Shown here: positions 8,529 through 17,500 of the stretch, in pieces
Numbering within the stretch: the stretch's first letter is position 1
Layout of the letters: the number at the start of each line of letters is the position of its first letter
DNA from: Eimeria necatrix
Taxonomy: Eukaryota; Apicomplexa; Conoidasida; Eucoccidiorida; Eimeriidae
Assembly: GCF_000499385.1 (NCBI RefSeq)
Contig: NW_013655225.1
Span: 20,454-37,953 of the forward strand
Reading direction: 5' to 3'
DNA: 17,500 nucleotides
Translations under genes and position numbers: made by a program
Notes under the pieces: model-generated
The model's input: only the letters and a program-made list of their open reading frames with translations
Databases searched by the model: none
What the model was told of the DNA's origin: nothing

Positions 8529-8812
8529 AGGTGTACAGACACCGCAGCGGCGCCTGCTGCGCGCCAGCTGTACAGACACCGCACACCGCCGCCTCCCCCC
8601 CTCGCCTCCCCCGCTGCTGCTGCTGCTGCTGCTACAGATACCGCTGCTGCTGCTGCTGCTGCTGCTACAGATACCGCTGCTGCTGCTGCTGCTGCTACGA
8701 ATCCCGCTGCTGCTGCTGCTGCTACTACCCCTGCTGCTGCGTCCACGAACACGCCGCTGCTGCTGCTGCCGCCACAAACACCGCTCCTCCTGCTGCTGCC
8801 GCTACGAAAACC

Positions 8813-8853
<41 letters not shown>

Positions 8854-9038
8854 AGACGCAGGAGAGCCAGTGGGGGAAGCCGCTGTCGCTGCAGACTCCG
8901 GAAGAAGCGCAGATTTTGCTGAAGACCGGCTGGCAGGAGTTCTGCAGCGCGGAGGGCAAGAGCTACTGGTTCCACGCAGCCACGAAGCGCAGCGTGTGGA
9001 GCACTCCGCGGGAAGTCGAGGAAATGCTGCGGGTTCGC

Positions 9039-9084
<46 letters not shown>

Positions 9085-9149
9085 GCGCTTCGGGCTTGCT
9101 GCTCCCCTTTTTCCCAGCTCTCCACGCGCTTTCCTCGCTGTTTTACGCA

Positions 9150-9186
<37 letters not shown>

Positions 9187-9339
9187 TGGGGGTGGGGTCT
9201 TTGGGCGCCTCGCAGCGGCGTGGGATCTGCTGCTGCTGCTGCTGCTGCTGCTGCAGTCGCTGAAGGAAGAGAGGGAAGACTGGCCGCAGTTTAAAAGCAA
9301 AGAAGAAGCGAAAACGTTCCTCGTGGTGAGTTCTCCCCT

Positions 9340-9373
<34 letters not shown>

Positions 9374-9531
9374 TTGCATGGGGTCTTTTATTCGCGGAAA
9401 GCGCCTTCTCAAGGGGAAAAGCCGCTGCATGCAGCAGCAGCAGCAGCAGAAGAAACAGCAGCAGCAGCAGCAGCAGCAGCAGGAGCGAGACAAGAAGACC
9501 CAAGGCGCTGAAGCTGGTGTGCTGTGTCCCT

Positions 9532-9568
<37 letters not shown>

Positions 9569-10770
9569 AGAAGCTGTTTGAGCTGAAGAAGTTCCCGCCG
9601 CGGATCAGCTGGGAAAACGCCTCCAAGATCCTCGAGTCCGACCGCAGGTGGGTGTTGTGAAGATCAAAACAAAATAAAACAAATAAAATAAATAAAACAA
9701 AATAAATAAATAAAATAAATAAAATAAAATAAATAAATAAATAAATAAAGGGATTGCAGCAGCAGCAGCTGCTGCTGCTGAAGCTGCACAGCAGCTCGCG
9801 CGGCGGCTGTTGGCGTCTTGTCGAGCAAAGAATTGGAAGTTGGACTTTCGGGGCTGAAAATGCTCCATTTGGGGTTAAAAAAGCTCCATTTTGCATTAAA
9901 AATGCAAATAAAAGCCTTAAAAAGCTTTAAAAAGCTTCAAAACGCATTAAAAAGGACCAAAAAGGACAAAAATTGGAGAAAATGCGTCGAAAATGGCCGC
10001 AGGTGGAGCTGCTTCTCCGTGCTCACCCGCGGCGAACGCAAACAAACCTTCGCCGAGTTTATGGGCTCCAGAGGCAAACGAGCAGCAGAAGAGGAAAGAC
10101 AAAAACGAAAAAAGGTCTGCTGCTGATGCTGCTGCTGCTGCTGATGATGGTGCTGCTGATGCTGCTGCTGCTGCTGATGATGGTGCTGCTGATGCTGCTG
10201 CTGCTGATGATGCTGCTGCTGATGCTGCTGCTGATGATGCTGCTGCTGATGCTGCTGCTGCTGATGATGGTGCTGCTGATGATGGTGATCTGCTGCTGAT
10301 GGTGATGCTGCTGCTGGGAGGTGCTGCTGCTGTAAGGTGCTGCTGATGCTGCTGCTGGGAGGTGCTGCTGCTGCTGTGGTTTGAGGTGCTGCTGCTGTGA
10401 TGTGCTGCTGCTGTAGGTGCTGCTGCTGCTGCTGTGAGGTGCTGCTGCTGCTGCTGTGAGGTGCTGCTGCTGCTGCTGTGAGGTGCTGCTGCTGTTGGTG
10501 CTGCAGTGCTGTTGGGGTTGCTGCTGTGCTGCTGTCCGTGGCTGCGTGGCAGCAGCAAAAGCATCTTGATGTGGGGAGTTGAACATTTAAATTACTTTAA
10601 AATATTAAATTTAAAATATTTAAATTAAAATATTTAAATTAAAATATTTAAATTAAAATATTTAAAAAGTATTTTCTCTTCAGGCCAAGGACTTGATGGT
10701 TCAGAATCTCTTGGCCTGGAAAGAGCTGAGTTTCAAGACGACATACATGTGGGTCTTCTTTTGCTGCTGC

Positions 10771-10820
<50 letters not shown>

Positions 10821-11401
10821 ATTTGTTTTTATAATTGCTGTTTATCACTTTTAATGCAACAGTTGCTGCTGATCGCGCCGGAGCAGCAGCAGCAGCAGCT
10901 GCTGCTGCGGGCACAGAAGAAGCAAACCAGCAAAAGGGCATTCAAATGAGCTGCGTGTCAGGCTTGCTGCTGCTGCTCCATTTGCTGCTGCTGCTCCATT
11001 TGCTGCTGCTGCTCCATCTGATTTGCTGCTGCTGTGCTGCTGCTGCTGCACTCTGTGCTGCTGCTGCTGCTGCACTCTGTGCTGCTGCTGCTGCTGCACT
11101 CTGTGCTGCTGCTGCTGCTGCACTCTGTGCTGCTGCTGCTGTTGCACTCTGCTGCTGCTGCTGCACTCTGTGCTGCTGCTGCTGCTGCACTCGTGCTGCT
11201 GCTGCTGCATCCTGTGCTGCTGCTGCTGCTGCTGCTGCTGCTGCAGCGACGTGGCGGACCGGTTTCACTTCGAGGAGTGGTGGACTTGGATGCAGGAAAG
11301 CGAAAGAGATGAATTCTTTCAAGAGTGGATGTTCGACAACGAACAAATGTTCAAAGACAAAGTCAAACAACGCCGCCGCCAGGACGTCGCCCTGGTAAGC
11401 C

Positions 11402-11440
<39 letters not shown>

Positions 11441-11538
11441 TGTGCTGCTGCTGCTGCTGCTGGTTGTGCTGCTGCTTGTGCTACTGCTGCTGCTGCTGCT
11501 GGTCATGTTTCTGCTGCTGCTGTTTGTGCTGCTGCTTG

Positions 11539-11569
<31 letters not shown>

Positions 11570-12257
11570 CATGTTTCTGCTGCTGCTGTTTGTGCTGCTG
11601 CTTGTGCTGCTGCTGCTGCTGTTCATGTTTCTGCTGCTGCTGTTTGTGCTGCTGCTTGTGCTGCTGCTGCTGTTTCTGCTGCTGCTCTGCTGCTTGTGCT
11701 GCTGCTGCTGTTTCTGCTGTTGCTGCTGCTCTGCTGCTTGCGCTGCTGCTGTTTCTGTCACTGCTGCTGCTGTTTCTGCTGCTGCTGCAGCTGTTTTCGA
11801 ATTTTGCTGCTGTTTGCTGCTGTTGTTTCATTTCGGCTTTTGAGAAGCTGCTGCTGCTTTAGTTCATTTCCACTTCGTGCTGCTGCTGCTGCTGTGGATT
11901 GCTGCTGCTGTTTTCCTCTTTTGTTTTAATTCCAGTTGGACCAAAGTGCTGCTTTTTTGTTTTCTTTAATTCAAAAGTCTTTTATTTTTGTTTTTTATTT
12001 TCTTATTTTGTCTTTTTATTTCCTTATTTTGTCTTTTTATTTTCATTTCTGCTGGCCTTTTGCCTTTTTGAATTTCAAAGACTTCAGAAGTTGAATAAAA
12101 TGAATTAAAAAGCATTTAAAAACTTTTAAAACTTTTTTAAAACTTTTAAAACTTTAAAATGTTTTTTTAATTTGCTGCTGCTTCCATTTGCTGCAGCTGG
12201 AGGAGATCCTCGAGCAAAACCCCACAGAGTTCGCATTTCAGAAAAAGTGAGACAAAG

Positions 12258-12322
<65 letters not shown>

Positions 12323-12557
12323 GCTGTGACGGATAGTTCCTGAGGAAAAGCCTTATTGGTGGATCTTTGATGAATTAGAAAAGATTTAAAGATTTGAGTT
12401 TGAAAATAAAAGACTCTTTTTTGCTGCCGCTGCTGCTGCTGCTGCTGCTGCTGCTGCAGATGGTCTGAAGTCCGGGAGCAGCTTTTTTCGCACCCGAAGC
12501 TGCAAAACATGATGAAGATTGATGTGCTGCAGTGAGTCAGCAGCAGCAAATCCAAAA

Positions 12558-12599
<42 letters not shown>

Positions 12600-13018
12600 A
12601 CTATTTAATAACTGCAGCAGCAAATTCAAGGCTTTTGCTGCTGCTCTTTATCAATTACTTAAGTAGAAGCAGCAGCAAATCCGCAGCGTTTGCTGCTGCT
12701 TTTTAATTATTAAATAAACACAAAGCAGCAGCAAATCGAATGCTTTTGCTGCTGCTTTTAGTTTTGCTGCTGCTTTTAGTTTTGCTGCTGCTTTTAGTTT
12801 TGCTGCTGCTTTTAGTTTTGCTGCTGCTTTTAGTTTTGCTGCTGCTTCTAGCAGCAGCAGCGCCGACATCCCATCCGCAGCAATTGATTTCAAATGATTA
12901 AATTAATTTGTTTTTAAATATTTTTTATTTTTAAATTAATTAAATTATCAGCTTCCTTTCACACACTCACCCTGCTTCCCGCTGCTGCTGCTGTTTCTGC
13001 TGCTGCTGCTGCTGCTGT

Positions 13019-13054
<36 letters not shown>

Positions 13055-13196
13055 AGGGTTTGGGAAGAGTGGGTGCGCCACGGCTACGAGCAGGAGCGGA
13101 AGCAAAGACGCGCCCAAATATTCCGCCGCGAGCGAAAGCGCAGAGACGCCTTTAGGGAGCTGCTGCAGGAAGCTGTGGACAAGGGTGAGTTTTGCT

Positions 13197-13240
<44 letters not shown>

Positions 13241-13382
13241 GGCAGCAGCAGCAGCGGCAGCTAGAAAGCCGCGAATTGCTGCGGCAACAGCGGCAGCGAG
13301 AAGGCCGCGGTCTGCACCAGCAGCAGCAGCAGCGGCAGCGAAAAAGCCGCGTTCTGCTGCAGCAGCAGCAGCAGCAGCAGCT

Positions 13383-13416
<34 letters not shown>

Positions 13417-13941
13417 TTGAAGCAGCTCTTTCAAATATGCGCTTCAAACAACCCCTAAACCCCACGAACATCACCCGCATTGCACGCCTATTGCATGCAT
13501 TTTGCATGCATGCATTTTGCATGCATTTTGCATGCATTTTGCATGCATGCATTTTGCATGCATTTTGCATGCTTTTTGCATGCATTTTGCATGCATTTTT
13601 CCCGTTTTTTGCGTGGATGCATTTTGCATGCATTTTGCATGCATCTGCATGCATTTGCATGCGTTTTGCATGCGATTTGCATGCGTTTTGCATGCGTTTT
13701 GGATGCGTTTTAGGGGAGTTGAGCAGCAAAAGCGAGTGGGTGGGCTTTGCGCGGCGCGTGGAAAAAGACAGCCGCTACTTGGCAATGGTCGGCCAAAGCG
13801 GCAGCACCCCCAGAGAGCTCTTCAGCGACGCAGTGCAGCAGCTGCAGCAGCAGCACGAGCGGCTGAAGCACTTTTTCAAAAGACTGGCCGACAAAGAAGG
13901 CCTTGATCTCAGGGACAAGGCCCTTTCCTTCACCCAGTCAG

Positions 13942-13978
<37 letters not shown>

Positions 13979-14475
13979 GGGTGCTGCTGGGGGTCGTGGC
14001 GTTGTTCTGCGGCTCATGGTTGTGCTGCTGCGAGTTTTGCTGCTGCTGCTGCTGCGGTTTTTGCTGCTGCTGCTGCTGCTGCTGGGGGTCGTGGCGTTGT
14101 TCTGCGGCTCGTAGTTCTGCTGCTGCGAGATTTGCTGCTGCTGCTGCGAGTTCTGCTGCTGCTGCTGCTGCTTGTGGCATAGTTCTGCTGCTGGTAGTTC
14201 TGCTGCTGCTGCGAGCTTTGCTGCTGGTGGTGGCGGTGCTGCAGCACAGAGGGGGTGTTTGCTGCTGCTGCACTTTTGCTGCGGTGATCAACAGCCGCGT
14301 GGCTGTTGAGCTGCATCTAGGGTTTAGGGTTTAGGGTTTAGGGTTTGGGTGAATTTGCTGCTGCTGTGTTTGGCTAAGGTTTTATGAGAGAGTGCGGGGA
14401 CTTGATGAAGTGAAGAATCTTAATATGCTGCATGTGAAGTTGGTTTTTGAGTCTTTGCGAAACGCGGAGGCCAAG

Positions 14476-14510
<35 letters not shown>

Positions 14511-14594
14511 AGCAGACGGGAAGCAGCGCAGCAGCCGCAGCAGCAGAACAGACCCAGACGCAGGCGCCTACCGCAGCAGCAAACACGACGACGC

Positions 14595-14647
<53 letters not shown>

Positions 14648-14876
14648 CGAACCACCACGGCTCTCACAGAGATAGGGAAAGAGATAGAGAAAGAGAAAGG
14701 GAAAGAGAAAGAGAAAAAGAAAAAGAAAGAGAAAGAGAAAAAGAAAGAGAAAGAGAAAGAGAAAGAGAAAAAGAAAGAGAAAGAGAAAGAGAAAAAGAAA
14801 GAGAAAGAAAAATTCCAAGAACTCACAACGACCGCAGCGTGAGCCACGCACACGAGCTGCAGCGGGAAGCCGAGGC

Positions 14877-14921
<45 letters not shown>

Positions 14922-14958
14922 GAAGCGGAGCGCCGAGGAGGACAGGCGGCGGCGCTGA
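8351..14958 (+). CDS. PRP40: PRP40-type pre-mRNA processing protein (U1 snRNP-associated), 12 exons
   Basis: Exons: 8351-8449, 8856-9032, 9257-9325, 9571-9647, 10003-10114, 10684-10748, 11247-11394, 12197-12246, 12460-12531, 13057-13184, 13714-13936 and 14379-14958. All joins are in phase and give 599 residues. WW1 (about 16-43) has GWTEH, YYYN and SQWGKP and is split by intron 1. WW2 (58-85) has GWQEF, SYWFH and SVWSTP. FF-type helical repeats follow: about 107-161 (ISWENASKILESDRRW), 180-230 (FHFEEWWTWM), 245-300 (KWSEVREQLFSHPKLQ), 317-375 (SKSEWVGFARRVEKDSRY) and 377-438. The tail has Ala and Ser runs, a long Arg-Glu/Lys-Glu tract and a Gln run, ending DRRRR. Prp40 bridges U1 snRNP at the 5' splice site to branch-point factors in the nucleus. 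The start has an AAAATGG context and lies just before WW1. Donors of introns 2, 5 and 11 (GTTCGC, GTCTGC, GTCAGC) are weak and could be misplaced. Confidence 0.92.
8469..8528. repeat. long pure (CTG)n tract, PRP40 intron 1
   Basis: About 20 uninterrupted CTG units on the sense strand, close after the donor GTGAGT. They are followed by two variant palindromes with an ACAGAC centre (8530 and about 8567), then (CTG)6-ACAGATACCG units, and a final CTG run that ends as the acceptor CTGCTGCAG at 8855. Confidence 0.9.
9661..9750. repeat. (AAATA)n tract, PRP40 intron 4
   Basis: AAATAAAATA pentamer/tetramer mixture directly after the donor GTGGGTGTTG at 9648. Downstream, 9850-9985 is A-rich with repeated AAAAAGCTTT/AAAATGC words up to the acceptor GCCGCAG at 10002. 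Confidence 0.8.
10115..10545. repeat. CTG array with GAT/GGT and GTGAG interruptions, PRP40 intron 5
   Basis: The first half repeats (CTG)nATGATGGTG words. The second half repeats GAGGTGCTGCTGCTGCTGCT. The interruptions are in register with the triplet and repeated, which suggests unit-level expansion. Confidence 0.85.
10613..10668. repeat. 14-bp AT tandem repeat, PRP40 intron 5
   Basis: Four units of AAAATATTTAAATT immediately precede the acceptor TTCTCTTCAG at 10683. This is one of the few PRP40 acceptors with an ordinary pyrimidine tract. Confidence 0.9.
11036..11245. repeat. 24-bp higher-order CTG repeat, PRP40 intron 6
   Basis: CACTCTG interruptions fall at 11049, 11073, 11097, 11121, 11145, 11163 and 11188, mostly 24 bases apart, with CTG filling between. 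The run ends in the acceptor CTGCTGCAG at 11246. Confidence 0.9.
11402..11795. repeat. 54-66 bp higher-order CTG repeat, PRP40 intron 7
   Basis: Units built of CTG runs with TTTGTG, CTTGTG and TCATGTTT interruptions. TCATGTTT occurs at 11503, 11569 and 11623, with spacings divisible by three. The rest of the 802-base intron is T-rich (11930-12170). Confidence 0.85.
12551..12600. repeat. (CTG)n tract, PRP40 intron 9
   Basis: About 13 CTG units near the donor. This intron also carries scattered CAGCAGCAAAT words and an AT-rich stretch at 12893-12950. Confidence 0.85.
12748..12851. repeat. 18-bp tandem repeat, PRP40 intron 9
   Basis: Six units of GCTGCTGCTTTTAGTTTT, nearly identical, the last one diverged. 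TTTTAG occurs in each unit and could act as a cryptic 3' splice site. The inferred acceptor is further on, CTGCTGCAG at 13056. Confidence 0.9.
13490..13712. repeat. GCATGCATTTT tandem array, PRP40 intron 10
   Basis: An 11-bp unit GCATGCATTTT, with occasional extra GCAT and GCATGCGTTTT variants, fills the 3' half of the intron and ends in the acceptor GCGTTTTAG at 13713. TGCATGC is a well-known apicomplexan AP2-factor recognition word, here multiplied within an intron. The preceding part of the intron (13195-13415) is CAG-rich. Confidence 0.92.
14319..14346. repeat. interstitial telomere-type repeat, (AGGGTTT)4
   Basis: Four exact AGGGTTT units plus GGGT lie in the last PRP40 intron (13937-14378), some 30 bases before the acceptor GGCTAAG. 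As in the YTH gene, the G-rich strand is the sense strand. Confidence 0.93.
14668..14812 (+). repeat. GA-rich purine tract inside the last PRP40 exon
   Basis: About 145 bases of GAGAAA/GAAAGA purine strand. It encodes the alternating Arg-Glu/Lys-Glu tail of PRP40 after SHRDRERDR. RE/RD-type tails are common in splicing proteins. A homopurine run this long could also form a triplex. Confidence 0.85.
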
Positions 14959-15060
14959 GGCCGACAGCAGCTGCTGCTGCTGCAGCAGCAGCTGCAGCAG
15001 CTGCTGCAGCAGCAGCAGCTGCTGCTGCTGCTTCTTTTATCACTGTCGTTTAATGTTCTG
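14959..15060. repeat. CAG/CTG inverted repeats just after the PRP40 stop
   Basis: Alternating blocks CAGCTGCTGCTGCTGCAG and CAGCAGCTGCAGCAGCTG from about 14966 to 15034 form several overlapping palindromes, with strong hairpin potential in the 3' UTR. They are followed by TTCTTTTATCACTG. Confidence 0.75.
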
Positions 15061-15182
15061 CATTTGACAGCAGCAAATAGTTTGGGCACTTCAGCTGGGC
15101 CGCGCAGTTAGCAGCAAAAGAGCCACAGAGAAGTGCCTGACACGCGCTGAGGCGATGGTTTGCAGCAGCAGCAGCAGCTGCT

Positions 15183-15214
<32 letters not shown>

Positions 15215-15720
15215 TGCTGCTGCTGCTGCTGCAGGTCTTGCAGCCGAAGGGGATTTGTGTCGCTGCATGCACAGTGCACTGGCTGTGCCTCGACAGGTGC
15301 ATGCGAGGCTCAGTTGGGAAAAGTGCATTAAAATGGGGAATTTGGAGTTTAAATAAATGCATTTATGCAAAATAATTAAATATTTATTATTTATTTATTC
15401 ATTTATTTCTTTATTTCTTCACTTCCGCCTGTTTGCATGCATTTGGCTCCGCGCCTGCGGGCCGCGGGCGCGGCCGCTCGGGTGTATGTACAGCTGCTTC
15501 CGAAGATCCGAATCTTTTCGCAAAGTTTGTTGAAAGTTATTTTTATTTCTTTCTTTCTTTTGTTCTTCTCTTTAGCTCGCATTTCTTTATTTATTTATTC
15601 ATTTATTTATTTATTTATTCATTTATTTATTTATTTATTTGTTCTTCTTTTTAGCTCGCAACTTAGTGCGGAGTTGCTGCTGCTGGCGCCTTGTCAACTC
15701 TTCTTCAGCTCGAGTCTGCT
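15061..15720. other. intergenic stretch downstream of PRP40
   Basis: It contains a CAG/CTG block (15160-15235), TGCATGC words near 15265, 15300 and 15435, AT-rich DNA (15350-15420), a palindrome copy at 15481 and an (ATTT)n tract at 15585-15640. A short stretch 15234-15295 is bordered by CAG and GT but encodes nothing recognisable. No gene is assigned. Confidence 0.55.
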
Positions 15721-15726
15721 GCTGTC

Positions 15727-15755
15727 AGCAACGCCCAGCAGCAGCAGCAGCGCCA

Positions 15756-15788
<33 letters not shown>

Positions 15789-15850
15789 AGCAACGCCCGG
15801 CAGCAGCAGCAGCGCCACCTGCTGCTGCTGCTGCTGCTGCTCTTCGCCGG
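15727..15850. repeat. tandem duplication, 62-bp unit
   Basis: AGCAACGCCC followed by CAG units, CGCCACCTG and a CTG run occurs twice, starting at 15727 and 15789. Confidence 0.85.
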
Positions 15851-15921
15851 CCGCAGCTGCCGAACACTTGCAGACCCCTCATCCCCAATTCCCAGGGCAG
15901 CCCTGCCCCATACCAGCAGCT

Positions 15922-15998
15922 CAGCTGCAGCAGCAGCCAGCTGCAGCAGCAGCCAGCTGCAGCAGCAGCCAGCTGCAGCAGCAGCCAGCTGCAGCTGA
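15922..15998. repeat. 16-bp tandem repeat CAGCTGCAGCAGCAGC
   Basis: Four exact units plus a partial one. The unit length is not a multiple of three, so the array shifts reading frame between units. It lies between the duplicated CAG/CTG block and a CTG run at 16098-16145. Confidence 0.9.
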
Positions 15999-16097
15999 CA
16001 GCCTTAGCTGCTGCAGCAGCTGGTGCTGTCTGTACACGGCAGTGGACAGAAGCAGCGCAGCAAGGAAGGGCTTCCCTTAACCGCAGCGTGCAGCTGC

Positions 16098-16098
16098 A

Positions 16099-16146
<48 letters not shown>
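16098..16146. repeat. (CTG)n tract
   Basis: About 16 CTG units followed by TTGTGTTAGTCGG and AT-rich sequence. Intergenic as far as can be seen. Confidence 0.85.
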
Positions 16147-16147
<1 letters not shown>

Positions 16148-16210
16148 GTGTTAGTCGGAGTTAATAAACAAAACATAAAAAGTGTTTATTTAAGGTAAAG
16201 TGCTCTGCAG

Positions 16211-16319
16211 CAAAGTGGACTTCGAGTGGTCACCTGCTGCGCCCCAGTGGTCAGTTCTGCTGCAGCAGAGAGCCGCTGCTGCAGCAGCTGGCGGCGGAGT
16301 TGAAGTTCTCTTCTTTTAA
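16211..16319 (+). other. possible small terminal exon
   Basis: An acceptor-like TGCTCTGCAG precedes an open frame reading KVDFEWSPAAPQWSVLLQQR, an Ala/Gly stretch and EVLFF before TAA at 16317. The non-repeat part looks mildly protein-like, but no partner exon or family is seen and the region is otherwise repeats. Confidence 0.15.
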
Positions 16320-16560
16320 ATAAATCTTTTTGCATTTTAATTCATTTAAAAGTTTAATTTTATATTTTAATTAAATAAAAAAGAGAAAAAAGCTCGCGAG
16401 CGCTTTTGTTTCTTCCCTGGTCACCTCGTGAGCAGCAAACAGCCCCAGCGCGCTGCATGCAGCAGCAGCAGCAGCAGCAGCAGCAGCACTTGCTGCTGGC
16501 TGTCGCCTTCTTTGGTTTTGCCTTCTTTTAATTTGTGGCGAATTTATTAAAAGCTTTTCT

Positions 16561-16604
<44 letters not shown>

Positions 16605-16675
16605 TTATTGCATCCTTTTGCAGCTTTCCGCGCTTTCTGTGCAAATTCTTTTCCGCTTTTTCTTTTTCTTTCATT

Positions 16676-16750
16676 TTTCTTTTATTTTTCTTTTATTTTT
16701 ATTTATTTTTATTTATTTTTATTTATTTTTATTTATTTTTATTTATTATC
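16676..16750. repeat. 10-bp tandem repeat TTTATTTATT in AT-rich spacer
   Basis: Five to six units of TTTTTATTTA after a CTTTT-rich stretch. No gene. Confidence 0.85.
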
Positions 16751-16865
16751 GCAGTTTAATTCACTCCAGCTTCTCCCGGGGCCTCGGCCGCTGGGGCTGC
16801 GCTGCTGCGAGGGCCGCAGCCTCTCTGGCTGGCCCGTGGCTTTCAGTGGCCGGCGCTGCAGCAAA

Positions 16866-16866
16866 T

Positions 16867-16912
<46 letters not shown>

Positions 16913-17210
16913 GGGTGTCTTCACTCGAAGCAGCGCCGCGCAGATAGGGTTGGCCAAGCAGTTCGAAGGGCGACAGGAGCAGCAGCGCCAACAGCAGCAG
17001 CAGCAGCGCCAACAGCAGCAGCAGCAAGGGCAACGACAGCAGCAGCAGGAACAACAACAGCAGCAGCAGTAACAACTGCAGCAGCAGCACCGGCTGCAGC
17101 AGCAGCAACAACAGCAACAGCAACACTAACGACTGCAGCAGCAACACCAGCTGCAGCAGCAACACCAGCTGCAACAGCAACAGCCGCAGAAGCCGTAACA
17201 ACTGCAGCAG

Positions 17211-17271
<61 letters not shown>
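16866..17271. repeat. CAG/CAA repeat region upstream of the last gene
   Basis: CAG runs at 16868-16904 and 17209-17271 flank a mixed block of CAG, CAA and CAC triplets with repeated CAGCAACACCAGCTG words (17130-17175). It ends only about ten bases before the ATG at 17281, so it must contribute to the 5' UTR or promoter of that gene. Confidence 0.85.
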
Positions 17272-17273
<2 letters not shown>

Positions 17274-17280
17274 GTTGAAA

Positions 17281-17394
17281 ATGTCTGCTGCTGACGTGCA
17301 CAGCATTTTGTACAGAGGGGAAGATCCCCTGAAGAAAAAATTTGTCCCCAAAAATGAACAGAAGACCCACGTGCCCAGGCACTGGCCCGGCAAG
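17281..17394 (+). CDS. first exon of a gene running off the window, possibly MFAP1-like
   Basis: ATG at 17281 follows AGTTGAAA, giving A at -3. The exon encodes 38 residues: MSAADVHSILYRGEDPLKK, then a Lys-rich linker, and KTHVPRHWPGK before the donor GTAGGC at 17395, phase 0. The end resembles the N-terminal R(Y/H)WPGKAPEW signature of MFAP1, a spliceosomal B-complex protein of plants and protists. The next exon should then begin AP. That assignment rests on about seven residues and is tentative. The rest of the window (17395-17500) is intron with CAG and CTG tracts. Confidence 0.6.
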
Positions 17395-17408
17395 GTAGGC
17401 AGCAAACT

Positions 17409-17460
<52 letters not shown>

Positions 17461-17500
17461 GGTGGTGGCGGCAGGTGCTGCTGCTGCTGCTGCTGCTGCT

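Noticed and set aside
13480..13713. Open frames of Cys/His/Met/Ala from GCATGCATTTT
   Set aside because: Repeat-driven. The array lies between a good donor (GTGAGT at 13185) and an acceptor, with phase-1 continuity on both sides.
15234..15295. Possible exon VLQPKGICVAACTVHWLCLD between CAG and GT
   Set aside because: No family resemblance and no neighbouring exons in phase. Borders of this kind are common in CAG-rich DNA.
1..17500. tRNA or rRNA genes
   Set aside because: No cloverleaf or A/B-box combinations and no conserved rRNA segments were noticed on either strand by eye.

Overview
The window looks like nuclear DNA of a coccidian apicomplexan, most likely Eimeria and probably close to E. 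tenella. The evidence is dense (CAG/CTG)n in exons and introns, interstitial AAACCCT telomere-type repeats, homopolymeric Ala/Gln/Ser runs inside conserved proteins, many small exons, and TGCATGC motifs. All gene models below are spliced by eye from the sequence. They rest on GT..AG borders, phase agreement and protein-family motifs, not on transcripts.

Layout. Positions 1-1649 hold an open CAG-rich stretch at the left edge (possibly the end of a partial gene) and a long AT-rich spacer. A minus-strand gene covers 5708 down to 1650. It has seven phase-compatible exons encoding a YTH domain (predicted m6A-RNA reader) followed by a long low-complexity C-terminal region. Its 5' end is unresolved: 5709-7700 contains weak minus-strand candidates only. 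A plus-strand gene covers 8351-14958. Twelve phase-compatible exons give a 599-residue PRP40 homologue (two WW domains, about five FF domains, a charged RE/RS-like tail). Positions 14959-17280 are repeat-rich spacer. At 17281-17394 begins the first exon of another plus-strand gene, possibly MFAP1-like, running off the window. If all three identities hold, the neighbourhood carries an m6A reader, a U1 snRNP/branch-point bridging factor and a spliceosomal B-complex factor, so all three act in mRNA processing.

The most unusual feature is a dispersed perfect palindrome, core GGTGTACGTACACC (also with TATGTA or TACATA centres). About 32 copies are visible, 28 of them between 980 and 4745. It sits in spacer, in introns, directly against splice junctions of the YTH gene, in a 39/27-bp tandem array, and in coding sequence in two different reading frames. 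Like CAG/CTG, it has no stop codon in any of six frames, which may explain why it is tolerated in exons. Other repeats that do contain stops (TAGC, TTTA, AGGGTTT) occur only outside the inferred exons. Two telomere-type tracts lie in one intron of each main gene, both reading AGGGTTT on the sense strand. Several 3' splice sites are simply the end of a (CTG)n tract reading ...CTGCTGCAG.
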